A program made the translations under genes and the position numbers. A stretch of DNA of 64,000 bases from DATAXP01 sp036272935 (lineage in GTDB: Bacteria; Planctomycetota; Planctomycetia; Pirellulales; PNKZ01), in NCBI GenBank assembly GCA_036272935.1, contig DATAXP010000055.1:6664-70663 (forward strand), written 5' to 3'. Numbering within the stretch: position 1 is the first letter of the stretch; the number at the start of each line of letters is the position of its first letter. Shown here piece by piece: positions 17,338-26,567 of the stretch. The notes below the pieces were generated by a model. The model saw only the letters and a list, made by a program, of their open reading frames with translations, ran no database searches and was not told where the DNA came from.

Positions 17338-20024
17338 CGAGCCGCCAACTCACGCGCCGCGCGCCCCGCGGCGTCACCTGCCTTATGCGATTCCCGCCGG
17401 CTCGATTCGCCGCCGTCGAGTTCCCGCTGCCATTGCCCCAGCAACGCCAATGCTTCCAGCGGCGTCAGCCGATCGAGATCGAGTTCACGAATCTGCGATA
17501 ACAATGGATGTTCCGGCTCGGCGAACAGCGAAAGCTGCAAGTCGCCGGAACGACCACCATTACCCGGCGCCCACTTGGGTCGGCCGCGCGCGTCGAGATG
17601 GTCCTGCTCCAACTGCGAGAGAATCTGCTTGGCGCGCTCGAGTACGGTGCGCGGCACACCGGCCAGCCGGGCCACGTGAATGCCGTAACTCTTGTCGGCG
17701 GCCCCGGCAACAATCTGGTGCAGGAACACCAGGTCGTCCTGCCATTCCCGCACGGCTACGTTCAAGTTGCGAATGCGAGGCAGCGTCGTTTCGAGCTGCG
17801 TCAGTTCGTGGTAGTGCGTCGCGAACAGCGTGCGGCAGCCGATGCGCTGGTGCAGATGCTCGACCACGCTCCATGCCAGCGACACGCCGTCGTACGTGCT
17901 CGTGCCGCGGCCGATCTCGTCGAGGATCACGAGACTGCGTTCGGTGGCGGTGTTGAGGATGCGGGCCGTCTCGGTCATCTCGACCATGAACGTGCTTTGG
18001 CCACGCGAGAGTTCATCGCTGGCACCCACGCGTGCGAAGATGCGGTCGGCGATACCGATCGTCGCCTCGCGGGCCGGCACGAACGAACCCAACTGTGCCA
18101 TGAGCGTTATCAGTGCCGCCTGGCGGATATAGGTGCTCTTGCCGGCCATGTTCGGCCCGGTGATCAACAGCACCAGTCCCGCGTCCGGGCCCGCCGTCAC
18201 GTCGTTGGGAACGAACGAGCCATCGGCCACGAGCGCGTCGAGCACCGGATGCCGTCCTTCGATAATGCGCAGCACCGGCTCCGTGACCATCGTCGGTCGG
18301 CAGTAGCCACGCTGCCGCGCCAGCTCGCTGAAGCCGGCGAGCACGTCGACCTTGGCCAGGGCATCGGCCGTTGTGCGAAGGCATTTCGATTGCTGCCCCA
18401 CCAGATCGCGCAGTTCGACGAACAACTGCTGCTCGAGCGATTTCGAGCGTTCGTCGGCCGTGAGCACGCGCTGTTCGTACTCTTTGAGCTCCGGCGTGAT
18501 GTAGCGCTCGGCGTTTTTGACGGTCTGCTTGCGGATGTAGTGCTGCGGCACCTTGTCGCGGTGCGTGTTCGTGATTTCCAGGTAGTAGCCGAACACCGAA
18601 TTGAAGCCGACTTTGAGACTAACGATGCCACTGCGGGCCGCTTCGTCGGCCTGGTACTTGGCAATCCACTGCTTGCCACCGCTGGTCAGCTCGCGTAGGG
18701 CATCCAACTCGGCACTGTATCCTGGGCGAATGAACCCGCCGTCGTTGCTCACCAACGGGCAATCGTCCTCGAGCGCAGTTTCGAGCTTCGCGCGCAGCTC
18801 GGGGCAGAGATCGATGGATGATTCGATCCGATTCAGTAGCGCGCTGCTGCGCGCGGTGAGCTTCGCCTTCAGCACCGGCAAAACCCGCAGCGTGCGCGCC
18901 ACGCCGGACAGATCGCGCGGCGTGGCGCGGCCGGTGGTCACGCGGGCCAACAGGCGTTCAATGTCGTGAATCTGCCGCAGTTGCTCGCGCAGCTCACCGG
19001 CGAGCACCGGCTGCGCGACGAGCTCGGCCACGGCATCGAGCCGAGCGTCGATCGCGGCGATGTCGGTCAGCGGATTGGCGATCGTCTCGCCCAGCAGTCG
19101 CGAGCCGGCGGCGGTCGCGGTCCGATCGAGCACCGCCAGCAGCGAGCCCTCGCGGCGGCCGTCGCGCAGCGTGCGCGAGATTTCCAAGCTGCGGCGCGTC
19201 GCTTCGTCGATTTCGAGCGTCGAGCCGACGCGATACTTTGTTAGCCGGTCGAGATGCCCCAGCGACGTGCGCTGTGTCTCGGCCAGATAGTCGAGCACTG
19301 CGCCCGCGGCGCGCACTGCGGCGGTATCGTCGTCAGCGAAACCGAAGCCTTCGAGAGTCGTCGTGCCGAAGTGCTTGTGCAGTGCGTCGCGAGCCTGGCG
19401 ATGAGCGAAGGCCCAGGCGGGGCGGCAAGTGACAGTCATCCGGCCATCGAGCGTCGGCGCAGCGGTCGTGGCCGCATCGCTGACCAGGCACTCGACCGGT
19501 GCGATCCGTGCCAGTTCATCGGCGAGGCGCTCGGCTGCGAACTGCGAGGCGAAGAATCGTCCTGTCGAAAGTTCGACCCAAGCCAGGCCGACCGCGGCCC
19601 GTTCGCCGCGTTTGTCGCCACCGTCGCACACCAGGGCCGCAAGATAATTGCTCGCCCGGGGATCGAGCAGCGCGTCGTCGGTGAGCGTGCCGCGCGAAAC
19701 GATGCGCGTCACCTCGCGGCGGACGATTCCCTTGGCTTGCCGCGGGTCTTCGACCTGGTCGCAGATCGCGCCGCGCAGGCCGGCGGCGATCAGCTTGGCA
19801 AGATAGTTTTCGAGCTGATGGTGCGGGAAGCCGGCCATGGGCACCGCGTTCTCGCCCTTGTCGCGACTGGTGAGCGTGAGGCCGAGCACCGTGGCCGCGG
19901 TCTTCGCATCGTCGAAGAACAGCTCGTAAAAGTCCCCCATCCGAAACAGCAGCAGCGAATCGGGGCACGCCGCTTTGGCATCGAGATACTGCTGCATCAT
20001 CGGGCTGTTGGACATGCCGCCCAT
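17334..20024 (-). CDS. mutS: DNA mismatch repair protein MutS
   Basis: This 896-residue MutS1 recognises mismatches and small loops. The N-terminal mismatch-binding motif is FRMGDFYELFFDDA, with the stacking Phe and Glu. The ATPase domain has Walker A GPNMAGKST near residue 620, LVILDEIGRGTSTYDG as Walker B, and the FATHYHELT helix-turn-helix region. Two ATGs lie 9 bp apart (20024 and 20015) and neither has a clear ribosome site. It leads an operon with comF and hemC. MutL is not in the window. Confidence 0.96.
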   Translation of the reverse strand: MGGMSNSPMMQQYLDAKAACPDSLLLFRMGDFYELFFDDAKTAATVLGLTLTSRDKGENAVPMAGFPHHQLENYLAKLIAAGLRGAICDQVEDPRQAKGIVRREVTRIVSRGTLTDDALLDPRASNYLAALVCDGGDKRGERAAVGLAWVELSTGRFFASQFAAERLADELARIAPVECLVSDAATTAAPTLDGRMTVTCRPAWAFAHRQARDALHKHFGTTTLEGFGFADDDTAAVRAAGAVLDYLAETQRTSLGHLDRLTKYRVGSTLEIDEATRRSLEISRTLRDGRREGSLLAVLDRTATAAGSRLLGETIANPLTDIAAIDARLDAVAELVAQPVLAGELREQLRQIHDIERLLARVTTGRATPRDLSGVARTLRVLPVLKAKLTARSSALLNRIESSIDLCPELRAKLETALEDDCPLVSNDGGFIRPGYSAELDALRELTSGGKQWIAKYQADEAARSGIVSLKVGFNSVFGYYLEITNTHRDKVPQHYIRKQTVKNAERYITPELKEYEQRVLTADERSKSLEQQLFVELRDLVGQQSKCLRTTADALAKVDVLAGFSELARQRGYCRPTMVTEPVLRIIEGRHPVLDALVADGSFVPNDVTAGPDAGLVLLITGPNMAGKSTYIRQAALITLMAQLGSFVPAREATIGIADRIFARVGASDELSRGQSTFMVEMTETARILNTATERSLVILDEIGRGTSTYDGVSLAWSVVEHLHQRIGCRTLFATHYHELTQLETTLPRIRNLNVAVREWQDDLVFLHQIVAGAADKSYGIHVARLAGVPRTVLERAKQILSQLEQDHLDARGRPKWAPGNGGRSGDLQLSLFAEPEHPLLSQIRELDLDRLTPLEALALLGQWQRELDGGESSRRESHKAGDAAGRAARELAAR

Positions 20025-20322
20025 GCTAGCAAATCGGCGCCGCTGCGGAACAGCCTAGGCCGTTTCACAGGGCATGCTAGCCGGCTGACGTGCTTATCTC
20101 ACGCCAGGCTGTGGCGGAATCGTCGGCACGATCGTCACGACTGGACGGCCCCAATCCATCCAACCAGTGCTTCACGACGATTCGTCAGCGGAGCTAGTTG
20201 AGTCACGGTGCGCATTCTCCGATTTTCCCCTACAGGCGGATCGTGCGGCCGGTTTGCGCCAACCGGAACGATCGTCACCGTATACATCTGGGACGGGACC
20301 AACCGTGTGTCGTTGCGCGAGC
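20025..20322. other. Divergent intergenic region between mutS and the porin gene
   Basis: This 298-bp stretch must hold the promoters of both genes. An in-frame extension of the porin runs back to 20167 but has no homology or signal. A TATACA at 20282-20287 is the best -10-like word on the plus strand, but its -35 spacing is poor. I see no other feature. Confidence 0.35.
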
Positions 20323-22167
20323 ATGTTTCAATGCGTGTTGCGAGCGCCCGTGCGATGTTTCGCCTCGTGTGCTGCGCTGTTGCTGATGATCGCCGACGGT
20401 TCGATCGCTCGCGCGCAGGTACCGCCCTGGGGCCCCCCCGCCGCGCCCGCCGCGATTTCGGTAGCCGTGCTACCAACGACGACGGGAGTCGCGCAGGTCG
20501 CGGCGGGGAGCACCGCCGCAACGAACAGCGGTGTTTTCCCGGTTCCGGCGATTAGTACCGTCGCGGCTCAGCAGCCGTTCGATGCCCCGGCCCAAGGAGC
20601 AATCACGCCGCTGCCCGCGATCACGTCGCCACCGATGGGGTCCGACTTTGGATTCGGCGGATTGTTCGCCGCCGACACTGCGCCGACGCCGTCGATTTAT
20701 CCCGGCAGCGCGGTGCCGATCCCGCCGTTGACCGGCACCGGCAGTTTCACCATCGGCAGCGATCGATTGTTCTCAGGCAGTTGGACGAACGACGGCCCCG
20801 TGTGGCGAACGCAGAACGGCGACTTCACGTTCCACCCGCGGTTCATCAACCAGATGGACGTTATCGCAATGCACAGTCCGCCGCCGGGCGTCACGGCGCC
20901 GGGCGGGACGGGCACAGCCGACTCGGTCGACTTTCGCCGCTTGCGCTTCGGTAGCGACGGCACGATGTGGGAAACGATCGACTACGTGTTCGAGTTCGAC
21001 CTGGCGCTGGCGCTGCAGAACTACGACCCAGCCAGCGGCGGCACGCCAATCAGCGGCCTGCGCCCCGGCGGCACGGTCGCAGGCGTCGCGCAAAACCAGG
21101 CAGGCAACACCGGCGGCGTGATCCAGCCGACCACGGTGTTCCTGGTGTTCAAAGATGTTCCGCTGCTAGGCAACATCCGTCCGGGCAACCAGCAGGATTG
21201 GATCAGCTTGGAACACATCGAGAGTGCGCGCTTCCTCGATTTCATGGAACGTGCGCCGATCATGGATGCCTTCAACGGCCCCAACAACAACGGCTACATG
21301 CCCGGCATCACCACGTACCGCACCTACTTCGATCAGAACCTGGCGGTGCAGCTAGGTGTGTACAAGAACAACGCCTACGACTCGGGCTTCACGTACAATA
21401 CCGGCGACAATAACTACGGCGCGGGAGGTCGTATCCACTGCACGCCGTACTACGACGAGCCAACCAACGGCCGTTATTTGGTACACATTGGTTGCGGCGG
21501 CGAGTACCGTGGCTTCAACACCACGCCGTTCGCCAACCAGGACGGCACGAACATCCGCATCCGCAGCCGCGGCGATCTGCGCACCACGGCGTCGACGCTC
21601 GACCCCAACTTCGCCGATACCGGCAACTTCTACTGCACTGGCCAGGGCTTGCTCTGCCCCGAGATGGCCATCGTGTGGGGACCGTGGCTGTTCCAGGCCG
21701 AGTACGAAGAGTCGTACATGGTCGGCGCACAGGCCCAGAAAGGAACCGGTAGCCTGGGGAATGTCGCCTTCCGCGGCGGGTACGCCGAAGCACTGTACTT
21801 CCTCACGGGCGAGAACCGGCAGTACCAGCGGCTCTCGGGGGTGTTCGGCCGTGTCATTCCAAACCAGAACGCCTTCTGGACGCGCGGCGCAGGATTCAGC
21901 CGTGGCGCGTGGCAGGTCGGCCTACGCTACGACTGGCTCGACCTGAATTCGGGAGCCATCAACGGCGGACAGAACCAGGACATGACACTTGGCCTGAACT
22001 GGTTCCTCAACCCCAACGCCCGCATCCAGCTCAACTATGTCGGAAGCTGGATCAACAACGCGGCTTCCGCCACGTACGCCGGCACCGTGTTCAGCCTCAA
22101 CGGCTCGAGGTTCGTCGGCGAAGGCTACATCCAGACCGTCGGCACGCGGCTCGACTTCAATTTCTGA
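20323..22167 (+). CDS. Outer-membrane porin, OprP/OprO-like
   Basis: The ATG at 20323 begins a signal peptide (CFASCAALLLMIADGSIARA) and gives 614 residues. A Pro/Ala/Thr-rich linker of about 120 residues is followed by a beta-barrel resembling phosphate-selective porins O/P: SDRLFSGSWTNDG, SVDFRRLRFGSDGTMWETID, ENRQYQRLSGVFGRVIPNQN, and the C-terminal strand ending VGTRLDFNF with terminal Phe, an outer-membrane insertion signal. A Cys-bearing loop (CGGEYRG, FYCTGQGLLCPE) is unusual. Such porins support the view that planctomycetes have a Gram-negative-type outer membrane. Solute unknown. Converges with the SUMF1-like gene. Confidence 0.85.
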   Translation: MFQCVLRAPVRCFASCAALLLMIADGSIARAQVPPWGPPAAPAAISVAVLPTTTGVAQVAAGSTAATNSGVFPVPAISTVAAQQPFDAPAQGAITPLPAITSPPMGSDFGFGGLFAADTAPTPSIYPGSAVPIPPLTGTGSFTIGSDRLFSGSWTNDGPVWRTQNGDFTFHPRFINQMDVIAMHSPPPGVTAPGGTGTADSVDFRRLRFGSDGTMWETIDYVFEFDLALALQNYDPASGGTPISGLRPGGTVAGVAQNQAGNTGGVIQPTTVFLVFKDVPLLGNIRPGNQQDWISLEHIESARFLDFMERAPIMDAFNGPNNNGYMPGITTYRTYFDQNLAVQLGVYKNNAYDSGFTYNTGDNNYGAGGRIHCTPYYDEPTNGRYLVHIGCGGEYRGFNTTPFANQDGTNIRIRSRGDLRTTASTLDPNFADTGNFYCTGQGLLCPEMAIVWGPWLFQAEYEESYMVGAQAQKGTGSLGNVAFRGGYAEALYFLTGENRQYQRLSGVFGRVIPNQNAFWTRGAGFSRGAWQVGLRYDWLDLNSGAINGGQNQDMTLGLNWFLNPNARIQLNYVGSWINNAASATYAGTVFSLNGSRFVGEGYIQTVGTRLDFNF

Positions 22168-22188
22168 AGATTCGAAGTCGTCGGTTCG

Positions 22189-23283
22189 CTATTGCGCTTC
22201 GCAGACCACGCGGAAGCCGTAGCTGCAACCGCAGTTCGACGGCAAGTCGTTGTTTCGGCTTGCACAGCGTAGCGGCACAGGAGCATAGTTGAACCCGCCG
22301 CCGCGCAGTACGCGGGTTTTGCCTGCGGGCGGGCCAGCAGGATCGTCGGCCGAGGCGCTTTCGTAGGCGTGCTCGTCGTACCAATCGGAGCACCATTCCC
22401 ACGCGTTGCCGTGCATGTCGTACAGGCCGAACGTGTTGGGGCGGAACTTGCCGACCGGTGCGGTCCATGCGTAACCATCGCGCCGGGCTAGGAACGGAAA
22501 CGGAATCTCCGGACCAGTCTTTTTTCCCTGCACGTCGAACGAAGCGAAAATCGCGTTGGGCGTAACCGCCTTGCGATCTTGATCGGGGCCGTTGCCGTGA
22601 CGTACCATCTCTTCTGGATCGTCGCCAAAGCTGTAGCGAGTGTTCGTGCCGGCGCGGCAGGCGTATTCCCACTCGGCCTCAGTCGGCAACCGATACTTCT
22701 TGCCCTCGGTCTTGCTCAGCCATTGACAGAAGGCGACGGCGTCGTGCCACGAGACGTAGATGGCCGGATGATCGTAATCGATTGCCCAGCCTGGCGCCCA
22801 AGGACGAAAGGCGTTCGATTGCACAAGCTGTGCACTCTGATAGCCGAGCCGTGGCTTGCCGTCCCGCTCGATTTCGAGCTTGTGGCCGGCAGCGTGGTAG
22901 AACTCGAGGAACTGGCCGAGCGTCACCTCATGCTGTCCCATGTAAAACGGCTTGCTAATGCGCACCGCGTGACGCGGTAACTCGCCTTCAAGCCATGCCG
23001 CGCTGCAATACGGGAACTTCGCCAGCGTGTCGGTGCGGTCTTCCTCGGCGCCGCGCTGGAACTCGCCGGCCGGCACCAGCACCAGCTTCATGCCCATCGA
23101 ATTGCGAACCGTTGTGATCACGGGCGTGGTTGCGACGTCGATAGCAACCTCGGGGCGAGCCGAGGCACTATTGGCCGCGACGATCGCGATGTTCTCGGCA
23201 ACGACCTGCGAGCAGACGACGGTCGATACGAACACGGCCATAACCGTTGCTCGAAACGTTTGCGATGCGCCGGTTGCAATCAT
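22189..23283 (-). CDS. Secreted SUMF1/formylglycine-generating-enzyme-fold protein without the Cys pair
   Basis: The ATG at 23283 gives 364 residues with a signal peptide (TVMAVFVSTVVCSQVVA). The FGE-sulfatase (SUMF1) fold is clear: SMGMKLVLVPAGEFQRG, MGQHEVTLGQFLEFY, VSWHDAVAFCQWLS, YRLPTEAEWEYACRAGTNT, GLYDMHGNAWEWCSDW, RVLRGGGFNYAP. In true formylglycine-generating enzymes the C-terminal region has two Cys five positions apart; here the corresponding segment is PVPLRCASRN, with only one. It is therefore probably not a sulfatase activator but one of the many structural or ligand-binding members seen in planctomycetes. Confidence 0.85.
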   Translation of the reverse strand: MIATGASQTFRATVMAVFVSTVVCSQVVAENIAIVAANSASARPEVAIDVATTPVITTVRNSMGMKLVLVPAGEFQRGAEEDRTDTLAKFPYCSAAWLEGELPRHAVRISKPFYMGQHEVTLGQFLEFYHAAGHKLEIERDGKPRLGYQSAQLVQSNAFRPWAPGWAIDYDHPAIYVSWHDAVAFCQWLSKTEGKKYRLPTEAEWEYACRAGTNTRYSFGDDPEEMVRHGNGPDQDRKAVTPNAIFASFDVQGKKTGPEIPFPFLARRDGYAWTAPVGKFRPNTFGLYDMHGNAWEWCSDWYDEHAYESASADDPAGPPAGKTRVLRGGGFNYAPVPLRCASRNNDLPSNCGCSYGFRVVCEAQ

Positions 23284-23491
23284 GGGATTCCCTAATTCGC
23301 GAGTGGCGGCGTCGTGCGATGCTTGGACGCCGATCGACCGCGCTTCGCGATACCCTACAAGAGCCATGTTAGGGCAGAATTAGGGAATCTTTAGGGAAGT
23401 GTTAGCAACCGGAAATTCTGCGGCCGCAAAGAGATGCGCAGCCAGATGGATCCAATAACGTCGCACGCCGCTGCGAATCCCGGCAAGGAAG

Positions 23492-23566
<75 letters not shown>

Positions 23567-23686
23567 GGCATGTCGCAATCGATCGTAGCCGAAGCGCGGC
23601 TCGCAAGCGAGCCGGCTATTGATCTTCAGGTTTCAAATCGAACCGGCCACCGACAATCTGCTCGTTCAGATTGAAACCGGAAGATC

Positions 23687-23790
23687 GAGTTTGTACCAAT
23701 TTATCGCCATCGGGTACAAAGTCGGCGCGCTCTGAGAGTGGCACGAGTTTGTACCCGTTACCCCGGGGGCCATGGTGGGGTACAAAGTCG
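23687..23790. repeat. Two tandem inverted repeats with TTTGTACC / GGTACAAA arms
   Basis: Four copies of one 8-mer occur in 97 bp as two hairpins. TTTGTACC at 23690-23697 pairs with GGTACAAA at 23713-23720, and TTTGTACC at 23748-23755 pairs with GGTACAAA at 23779-23786. Extended arms CGAGTTTGTACC and GGTACAAAGTCG pair over 12-13 bp with one mismatch in each hairpin, so the second looks like a duplicate of the first. Confidence 0.75.
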
Positions 23791-23879
23791 ATGGCCGACG
23801 CGGGGCTTGACCCACGGCGCCGCACGGGAATTAGTACCCACCGGTGCCATTGCCACTCAAACCCAGGGGGCGATTTACT

Positions 23880-23909
23880 TTCTGAAGATCGATCAACGGC
23901 CGCTATACT
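23880..23909 (+). promoter_or_regulatory. Possible promoter for the membrane-protein/epimerase operon
   Basis: TTCTGA (23880-23885) and TATACT (23904-23909) are 18 bp apart. The -10 box ends 8 nt before the ATG at 23918, so a transcript from it would be nearly leaderless, consistent with the lack of a clear ribosome site there. Confidence 0.35.
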
Positions 23910-23917
23910 ATTGCACG

Positions 23918-24847
23918 ATGCTCAAGGTTGCGCTGATCTTCGTGTTGGCTGCCCACCTGATGGCGGCCAATTTCGCGACGGCGGGGCCATTCTTCTGCCT
24001 GTGGTTGCAGCGGCGGCAAATGCCGTTGGCCGTGGGCCTCGCATCGTGGAGCATGGGGTCGCTTGGCGCGGCGATGGTGCTGGGGCTGGCGGCAGTTGGG
24101 CTGTTGGCGATCGGATATCCGGGGCCGTTGGCTGCTGGGTTCGGCAGTGTGCCCGAGTCACGATTGTGGTTCGGCGTGGTCGAGTTGGTGTTTTACTTCG
24201 CCTGCCTTGCGGGCTACTTGGCTGTCGCGCGGCGATCGAGCGACGCGAGTCGCGGTCGCCGATGGACGCTTGTTGTACTGGCCCTGCTGGCAGGGACCGA
24301 CCTCGCCTATCATTTTCCACCGCTGTTTGCGGTGATTGGCATCCACACGCTGCGACCCGAGTCGGCAGCGCCGCCATCGTTCTTGGCTGCCATGCTTGAA
24401 CCCGAAGCGCTTGCGTTGGCGCTCCACTTTCTCCTGGCGAGCGCAGTGGTTGGCGGGATCGTCGTGGCGTGGCTTGCTGCGGAGCGCGGCGTCGTGCGAG
24501 TGGCCGGTCGCGTGGCGTTGGCGGCGACAGTGTGCCAGTTTGCTTCGGGTGCATGGCTGCTGTTTGCGATATCGCACAAATCGCGCGACGCGCTATTGGG
24601 AGACAATCTGCTGGGGACGCTGTTGTTTGGCGCCGCCGTGGTCGGCTCGGTGTTGTTACTGCACAAGCTGGCCGAGATCGCCTGCGGCGATGGCGAGCGC
24701 CGCGAGACAGGGATTGCCGCCGCTTGGCTGGCCGCGGTGATTGTATCGATGACAGCGGCGCAGCAAGTGGTGCGATTTGCCGTGCTCGACCTGAGGGCGT
24801 CGCAGAAGACGATGGTTCAACGCCCATTGTTCGCGGAGTTGCCATGA
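23918..24847 (+). CDS. Multi-pass membrane protein of unknown function
   Basis: From the ATG at 23918 the product is 309 residues with about eight hydrophobic helices, starting KVALIFVLAAHLMAANFATA, so it is an inner-membrane protein. Upstream in-frame codons run through the repeat region and are rejected. A few His residues lie at helix ends (AAHLMAAN, HFLLASAV, ISHKSRDALLGDN, LLHKLAEI), a pattern that could bind heme or metal, but no family was recognised. Its stop overlaps the start of the aldose-epimerase gene (ATGA), so the two are translationally coupled. Confidence 0.7.
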   Translation: MLKVALIFVLAAHLMAANFATAGPFFCLWLQRRQMPLAVGLASWSMGSLGAAMVLGLAAVGLLAIGYPGPLAAGFGSVPESRLWFGVVELVFYFACLAGYLAVARRSSDASRGRRWTLVVLALLAGTDLAYHFPPLFAVIGIHTLRPESAAPPSFLAAMLEPEALALALHFLLASAVVGGIVVAWLAAERGVVRVAGRVALAATVCQFASGAWLLFAISHKSRDALLGDNLLGTLLFGAAVVGSVLLLHKLAEIACGDGERRETGIAAAWLAAVIVSMTAAQQVVRFAVLDLRASQKTMVQRPLFAELP

Positions 24848-25821
24848 GCCGACTCGAAATCGTCAAGCTGGTCGATGCCGCCACCGGAAGCACGGCTGAG
24901 GTGCTGCCGGGATTGGGATTCAACTGCTTCCGTTACCGCCCCATGATCGACGGCACGACGATCGACGTGCTCTATTCGCCGCCAGACTTCGATACCGGGC
25001 AGCAGCGTCCTTCGCGCGGCGGCATTCCGCTGCTGTTCCCGTATCCGGGGCGAATCCGCGGGAAGATGCTGCATTGGCGGGGGCGCGACTACGCGCTCGA
25101 CGGCGACGACACGCATGGCAACGCCATCCACGGATACGCTCTCAACCGGCCGTGGCAGGTCGTCGAGCAGCAGCCGGCGCGTGTCGTCGGAAGGCTGCGA
25201 GGTTCGCAGGCCGTCGAGAACCTTCGCGAAAAGTGGCCGGCCGATTTTGAGCTCACGGTCACCTACGCGCTGGGCAGCGATCGGTTTGCCGCGACCATCG
25301 AGATTCGGAATCCCGACGATCGGCCGCTGCCGTTTGGCTTCGGGATGCACCCGTGGTTTCGCGTTCCATTGGTCGCTGGTGGCGACGCGGCGAACTGTGT
25401 GGTGCGCGTTCCGGTGCGCGAGCGCTGGGTGCTCGAGGACATGCTTCCCAGCGGCGGCCGCGAAGAGGCAAGCGGGAATTACGACCTGGCCGATGGGCGG
25501 CGGTTCGCCGATTGCCAATTGGACGACGTGTTCACGGGGCTGTTCGCGGCGACGCCGGGCAGCGACTACCGCGCGACGCTCGATGATCTGGCCGTGGGGC
25601 TGCGCGTGGCGATCACGTTCGGCCAGCAGTTCACGCAGTGCGTGGTGTTCACCCCGCCGCACCGCGAAGCAGTGTGTATCGAGCCATACACTGCTGTCCC
25701 AAATGCGCCGGAACTCGCCGAGCGCGGCATCGACACGGGACTGCGCGTGCTGGAGCCCGGGGCGAGCGTGCGACTGGGCGTGGTCATTTCGATCGATCGC
25801 ATGTCGGCCGGCAGCGCATGA
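24844..25821 (+). CDS. Aldose 1-epimerase family protein
   Basis: This 325-residue protein has the galactose-mutarotase fold that interconverts alpha and beta anomers of sugars. GGIPLLFPYPGRIRG near the N-terminus, the catalytic His in FGFGMHPWFRVP (about residue 170) and catalytic Glu in CIEPYTAVPNAP (about 280) match the family. It lacks a signal peptide. The ATG overlaps the upstream stop as ATGA. The sugar specificity cannot be told. It may be one of the non-GalM subgroups common in planctomycetes. Confidence 0.85.
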   Translation: MSRLEIVKLVDAATGSTAEVLPGLGFNCFRYRPMIDGTTIDVLYSPPDFDTGQQRPSRGGIPLLFPYPGRIRGKMLHWRGRDYALDGDDTHGNAIHGYALNRPWQVVEQQPARVVGRLRGSQAVENLREKWPADFELTVTYALGSDRFAATIEIRNPDDRPLPFGFGMHPWFRVPLVAGGDAANCVVRVPVRERWVLEDMLPSGGREEASGNYDLADGRRFADCQLDDVFTGLFAATPGSDYRATLDDLAVGLRVAITFGQQFTQCVVFTPPHREAVCIEPYTAVPNAPELAERGIDTGLRVLEPGASVRLGVVISIDRMSAGSA

Positions 25822-25856
25822 AAAAAGCCGCTTCCACTGGTTCGATGGAAGCGGCT
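25820..25856 (-). terminator. Rho-independent terminator of the small cytochrome c gene
   Basis: An 11-bp perfect stem (AGCCGCTTCCA 25826-25836 with TGGAAGCGGCT 25846-25856, 9-nt loop) is followed on the minus strand by six T (25821-25826). It also lies just after the stop of the epimerase gene and may serve both directions. Confidence 0.8.
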
Positions 25857-25892
25857 CTTGAAAGCGAACATTTGCTTGTCACTGCGGAGCGA

Positions 25893-26267
25893 TCACGGAC
25901 TGGCCGGCAGCTTGCCGTCCTTGATGATCTCGCCGTAGGTTTTGCCGCTGGGGCTCTTTTCGTCCTCGGCCTTGGCCAGCGCGGCGTTGATGGCTTCCGT
26001 ATCCTTGATATCTTTCTTCGGATCGGGCAAATTCTTGCCGAAGGCCTTGCCGTAGTCGTTGCGGACCTTCTTGCTTTCTGCGCCGTGGCAGACGCCGCAC
26101 TTCTTCACGGCTTCAGCAGCCGCGGTGAGGCTGGGGTACTTCGCCAGGAATGCCTTGGAATAGGCGGGGCGCGCTTGAGCCGAGTTGCCGCCGACGTGCA
26201 GCACGGAGCCGACGAGCGCGGCACCGAGGAACGCGACGCCCCCGGCCTTCAAAACCAGATTCTTCAT
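25893..26267 (-). CDS. Small secreted mono-heme cytochrome c-like protein
   Basis: The ATG at 26267, after GGGAG, gives 124 residues. A signal peptide (about 1-32, ending SAQARPA) precedes a short domain with one heme-binding motif, CGVCH, at about residue 58, within AAAEAVKKCGVCHG. The C-terminal half is Lys/Asp/Glu-rich and charged. No Met ligand is obvious in the usual place. The size and layout match small planctomycete proteins of unknown redox role. It has its own terminator. Confidence 0.8.
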   Translation of the reverse strand: MKNLVLKAGGVAFLGAALVGSVLHVGGNSAQARPAYSKAFLAKYPSLTAAAEAVKKCGVCHGAESKKVRNDYGKAFGKNLPDPKKDIKDTEAINAALAKAEDEKSPSGKTYGEIIKDGKLPASP

Positions 26268-26567
26268 GCACAGTTCTCCCAAATGCGTGTTCCGAAAAAC
26301 CTAGCGGCCTGGAAGCGTGAGCACCGGTGCGTCCACTACGTGTGAACGGCGTACGTCCCTCGTACGACCGATTCACGCCAGCCGCCACGGCATAAGTAAA
26401 GTCCGCGCAATAGCGCGTGTCAAGCAAGGGGGCGTGCAAACTGCATTTCGGAGAACCATCGCCCCAGGGCGGTCGATTTCGCCCCCGCCGCGGGTTACAT
26501 TGCAAGATGCCGACTCGGTCGGTCTTCGTGCCATGGCAAGGCGGCCGCAATCCTTCGAGGTCGATTC

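Larger units (their letters stand above)
23567..23917. other. Intergenic region with a series of inverted repeats
   Basis: This 351-bp gap between tRNA-Val and the membrane-protein gene contains at least four hairpins. CGGCTCGC/GCGAGCCG lies at 23597-23614. GATCTTC-type arms lie at 23621-23639 and 23669-23686. Two hairpins have TTTGTACC/GGTACAAA arms (listed separately). A minus-strand ORF of 69 codons (23616-23825) simply reads through these repeats and is not taken as a gene. Confidence 0.6.

Noticed and set aside
17508..18698. 396-codon plus-strand ORF opposite mutS
   Set aside because: Shadow of MutS; composition typical of antisense frames.
23616..23825. 69-codon ORF with repeated FVP and KLV words
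   Set aside because: The amino-acid repeats are produced by the DNA inverted repeats; no ribosome site, and the region is better read as hairpins.
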